A stretch of 16,940 nt of DNA from an uncultured Oscillibacter sp. (GTDB lineage: Bacteria; Bacillota; Clostridia; Oscillospirales; Oscillospiraceae): assembly GCF_910579365.1 (NCBI RefSeq), contig NZ_CAJTUX010000058.1:1-16940 (forward strand), in the 5' to 3' direction. Positions 14,551 to 16,940 of this stretch are shown piece by piece. Within the stretch, counting starts at the first letter, position 1. Every line of letters begins with the position of its first letter. The position numbers and the translations under genes were made by a program. The notes below the pieces were generated by a model, which was not told the DNA's origin, did not search any database, and saw only the letters and a program-made list of their open reading frames with translations.

Positions 14551-14994
14551 ATGACTGATGCAATGACCTGGACCCAGCGTTTTCCTCTGAACTTGCAGCC
14601 TGCTATGGAGGATGTTGACCGCTTTGCGGACAACCCTCTCTGGCCGGAGTTCCGGCAGTACTTGAAAGACGCCTACGGTGCGGAGCCCCAGATGGAATTC
14701 AGTAAGTGCGGCCTGGAGCCGGGGTGGAACCTGAAATTTAAAAAGGGCAGCAAGGCCCTGACTACTGTCTATCTTCGGCCGGGCTATGTGACGGCGATGA
14801 TCTCCATTGCGCCGAAGGACGAGGCTGCGGCGGAGGGGATTCTTTTCGCTTGTACAGAAGCCACCCGGACGCTGTACCAACGCACAGCGTCCTCGAAAAT
14901 AGGGCGCTGGCTGATGATGGATTTGACCGCACCGGAGATTTTGGAGGATGCCAAAGCTCTGTTGGCCCTCCGGTCGAAGCCAGCTAATCAATAA
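14551..14994 (+). CDS. DUF3788-family protein
   Basis: The 147-residue protein resembles the DUF3788 family: PGWNLKFKKGSKALTTVYLRP in the middle, then SIAPKDEAAAEGIL, and a C-terminal GRWLMMDL followed by a helix ending LLALRSKP. Family members are small cytoplasmic proteins of unknown function. There is no signal peptide or membrane segment. AAGGAG lies 8 bases before the ATG at 14551. It follows the zinc-ribbon gene by 12 bases and precedes dnaE by 18, so the pair may be cotranscribed. GC is about 57% in a sampled line, below the neighbouring core genes. Confidence 0.75.
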   Translation: MTDAMTWTQRFPLNLQPAMEDVDRFADNPLWPEFRQYLKDAYGAEPQMEFSKCGLEPGWNLKFKKGSKALTTVYLRPGYVTAMISIAPKDEAAAEGILFACTEATRTLYQRTASSKIGRWLMMDLTAPEILEDAKALLALRSKPANQ

Positions 14995-15012
14995 GGGGGA
15001 GGGGGAGGCGTT

Positions 15013-16940
15013 ATGTCCTTCGCTCATCTGCACGTCCACACGGAATACAGCCTTCTGGACGGCGCGTGCCGCATCCGGGACCTGCCGAAAATCGTGAAGG
15101 AGCTGGGTCAGACCGCCTGCGCCATCACGGACCACGGCGTCATGTACGGCGCGGTGGATTTTTACCGGGCCTGCAAGGCGGAGGGAATTAAACCCATCAT
15201 CGGCTGCGAGGTCTACGTCACGGCGGAGGGCCGGCGCCTCACCGACAAGGTTCATGAGTTCGACTCCGAGAGCCGTCACCTGGTCCTTCTCTGCGAGAAT
15301 GAAGAGGGCTACCGCAATCTCTCCTACATGGTCTCCATGGCCTGGACGGAGGGCTTTTACATCAAGCCCCGCATCGACCTGGAGCTTCTGCGGGAGCACA
15401 GCGGGGGACTGGTGGCCCTCTCCGCGTGCCTGGCGGGGGAGATTCCCCGGCGGCTGCGGAACGGGGAGTATGAGAACGCCAAGCGCTATGCCCTGGAGCT
15501 GGCGGACATTTTCGGCCCGGACCATTTTTATTTGGAGCTTCAGGACCACGGTATTCGGGACCAGGCCGTGGTAAACCGGGGCGTTCTCCGCATTCACCAG
15601 GAGACTGGGCTGCCGATGGTGTGCACCAACGACGCCCATTACCTCCGCAAGGAGGACGCGGAGGCCCATGATGTGCTCCTCTGTATCCAGACGGGGAAGA
15701 CGCTGGACGACGAAAACCGCATGCGCTACGAGCCCCGGAATTTCTATCTCCGCAGCGAGGCGGAGATGGCGGAGTTGTTTTGCGATTACGAGGGGGCCAT
15801 CGAGAACACGGCGAAGGTCGCGGAGCAGTGCAGCATGGACTTCACCTTTGGCAAGTACCACCTGCCGGAATTCCAGCTGCCTCCGGGATACGACAGCTTC
15901 TCCTATTTAAAAAAGCTCTGCGATGAGGGCTACCGGGCCCGCTATGGGGAGGATGAGACTCACCGGGAGCAGCTGCGGTATGAGCAGGACATGATTGAGA
16001 AGATGGGGTTTACGGACTACTTTCTCATCGTCTCCGACTTCGTCCGCTACGCCCGGAGCGTGGGCATTCCCGTGGGCCCCGGCCGGGGCAGCGCGGCGGG
16101 GTCCATGGTCAGCTACTGCCTCTATATCACGGACATTGACCCGGTGAAATACGGGCTGTACTTCGAGCGTTTCCTGAATCCGGAGCGGGTGAGTATGCCG
16201 GATATCGACATGGACTTTGGCGACACCCGCCGGGGCGAGGTCATTGAGTACGTCCGCCGGAAATACGGCGAGGACCATGTGGCCCAGATCGTCACCTTTG
16301 GCACCATGGCGGCCCGGGGCGTGGTGCGGGATGTGGGGCGGGTGATGAACCTGCCCTATGCCGAGGTGGACCAAATTGCCAAGCAGATTCCGAACCCTCC
16401 CGGGTCTCACATCACCCTGGCGGAAGCTCTGCGGCTGACCAAGTCCCTCAGCGACCTCTACGGCAGCGACGAGACGGTGAAGCGTCTCATTGATACCGCC
16501 CGGATGCTGGAGGGCATGCCCCGGAACGCCTCCACCCACGCCGCCGGGGTGGTCATCACGAAGCGGCCCGTCTATGAGTACGTCCCCCTGGCGAAAAACG
16601 ACGACATCGTGGTCTGCCAATACGGCATGGTGACGCTGGAGGAACTTGGGCTTTTGAAGATGGATTTCCTGGCCCTGCGGAACCTGACGGTGCTGGAGGA
16701 CGCGGTGCAGCTTTTGAAGGAGCGGCAGCCGGATTTCCGTCTGGCGGACATTCCGGAGGAGGACCTCGAGACGTATGATATGCTGGCGGCGGGGAAGACC
16801 TCCGGTGTGTTTCAGATGGAATCCACCGGCATGACCGGTGTCTGCGTGGGCCTGAAGCCCCAGAACATTGAGGATATCACCGCCATTATCGCCCTCTACC
16901 GTCCCGGCCCCATGGATTCCATCCCGCGCTTCATCGCCTG
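15013..16940 (+). CDS. dnaE: DNA polymerase III alpha subunit, N-terminal part
   Basis: The reading frame is open from the ATG to the right edge, 642 residues, of a family usually near 1,150, so about 500 C-terminal residues lie outside the window. The N-terminal PHP domain has HLHVHTEYS (5-13), ITDHG (38-42), Glu66 and NDAHY (206-210), a metal-binding set that looks complete. The polymerase core has GPGRGSAAGS (around 355-364), the catalytic aspartates in PDIDMDF (396-402), ASTHAAGVVI and YRPGPM (629-634). It replicates the chromosome, most likely as a partner of PolC in this lineage. GGAGG lies 4 bases before the ATG. Alternative starts were not needed, since the PHP motif begins at residue 5. 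Confidence 0.96.
   Translation, partial: MSFAHLHVHTEYSLLDGACRIRDLPKIVKELGQTACAITDHGVMYGAVDFYRACKAEGIKPIIGCEVYVTAEGRRLTDKVHEFDSESRHLVLLCENEEGYRNLSYMVSMAWTEGFYIKPRIDLELLREHSGGLVALSACLAGEIPRRLRNGEYENAKRYALELADIFGPDHFYLELQDHGIRDQAVVNRGVLRIHQETGLPMVCTNDAHYLRKEDAEAHDVLLCIQTGKTLDDENRMRYEPRNFYLRSEAEMAELFCDYEGAIENTAKVAEQCSMDFTFGKYHLPEFQLPPGYDSFSYLKKLCDEGYRARYGEDETHREQLRYEQDMIEKMGFTDYFLIVSDFVRYARSVGIPVGPGRGSAAGSMVSYCLYITDIDPVKYGLYFERFLNPERVSMPDIDMDFGDTRRGEVIEYVRRKYGEDHVAQIVTFGTMAARGVVRDVGRVMNLPYAEVDQIAKQIPNPPGSHITLAEALRLTKSLSDLYGSDETVKRLIDTARMLEGMPRNASTHAAGVVITKRPVYEYVPLAKNDDIVVCQYGMVTLEELGLLKMDFLALRNLTVLEDAVQLLKERQPDFRLADIPEEDLETYDMLAAGKTSGVFQMESTGMTGVCVGLKPQNIEDITAIIALYRPGPMDSIPRFIA

Noticed and set aside
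14008..15861. A 617-codon minus-strand open frame from dnaE back into whiA
   Set aside because: It runs opposite dnaE, DUF3788, the zinc-ribbon gene and whiA, all of which have convincing motifs or ribosome binding sites.

Overview
This window looks like chromosomal core DNA from a GC-rich (about 60% or more), low-branching Gram-positive endospore-former lineage, most likely a Clostridia member of the Oscillospiraceae type. The evidence is the set of Firmicutes hallmark genes (HPr kinase/phosphorylase hprK, a SpoIID/LytB protein, the murB-rapZ-yvcK-whiA cluster, a PHP-domain DnaE), combined with high GC and strong purine-rich ribosome binding sites. I cannot place the genus from sequence alone.

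Layout from left to right: 1-411 has no gene I can support. It starts with a GC-rich stretch rich in hairpins and passes through an AT-rich stretch. A lipoprotein gene of unknown function (412-1578, +) ends at a clear terminator. It converges on a lysine/diaminopimelate pair on the minus strand, asd (3696-2602) followed by dapA (2514-1627), with a stem-loop between the two. Divergent from asd is a forward run: a SpoIID/LytB-domain protein, queA, a stand-alone TfoX C-terminal-domain protein and tgt. queA and tgt carry out two steps of queuosine tRNA modification. This run ends at a terminator shared back-to-back with rpmB (ribosomal protein L28, zinc-ribbon form, minus strand).

From the rpmB/hprK divergent promoter region, which has a good sigma-A-type promoter in each direction, a second forward run begins: hprK, a ROK-family glucokinase, murB, rapZ (yvcJ), yvcK and whiA, all spaced 11-29 bases apart and probably one operon. 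It couples carbon-source sensing and glucose phosphorylation to peptidoglycan precursor synthesis and to the conserved RapZ/YvcK/WhiA regulators. Two small genes of lower GC follow, a two-TM zinc-ribbon protein and a DUF3788 protein. The window ends inside dnaE, the replicative DNA polymerase III alpha subunit, of which the first 642 residues are present.

Most of the window is ordinary housekeeping sequence. I did not find an evident new defence, mobile or biosynthetic system. The parts least explained are the first 330 bases, the asd/spoIID-like intergenic dyads, the hprK leader hairpin, the TfoX-C orphan inside the queuosine operon, and the two-gene insert between whiA and dnaE.
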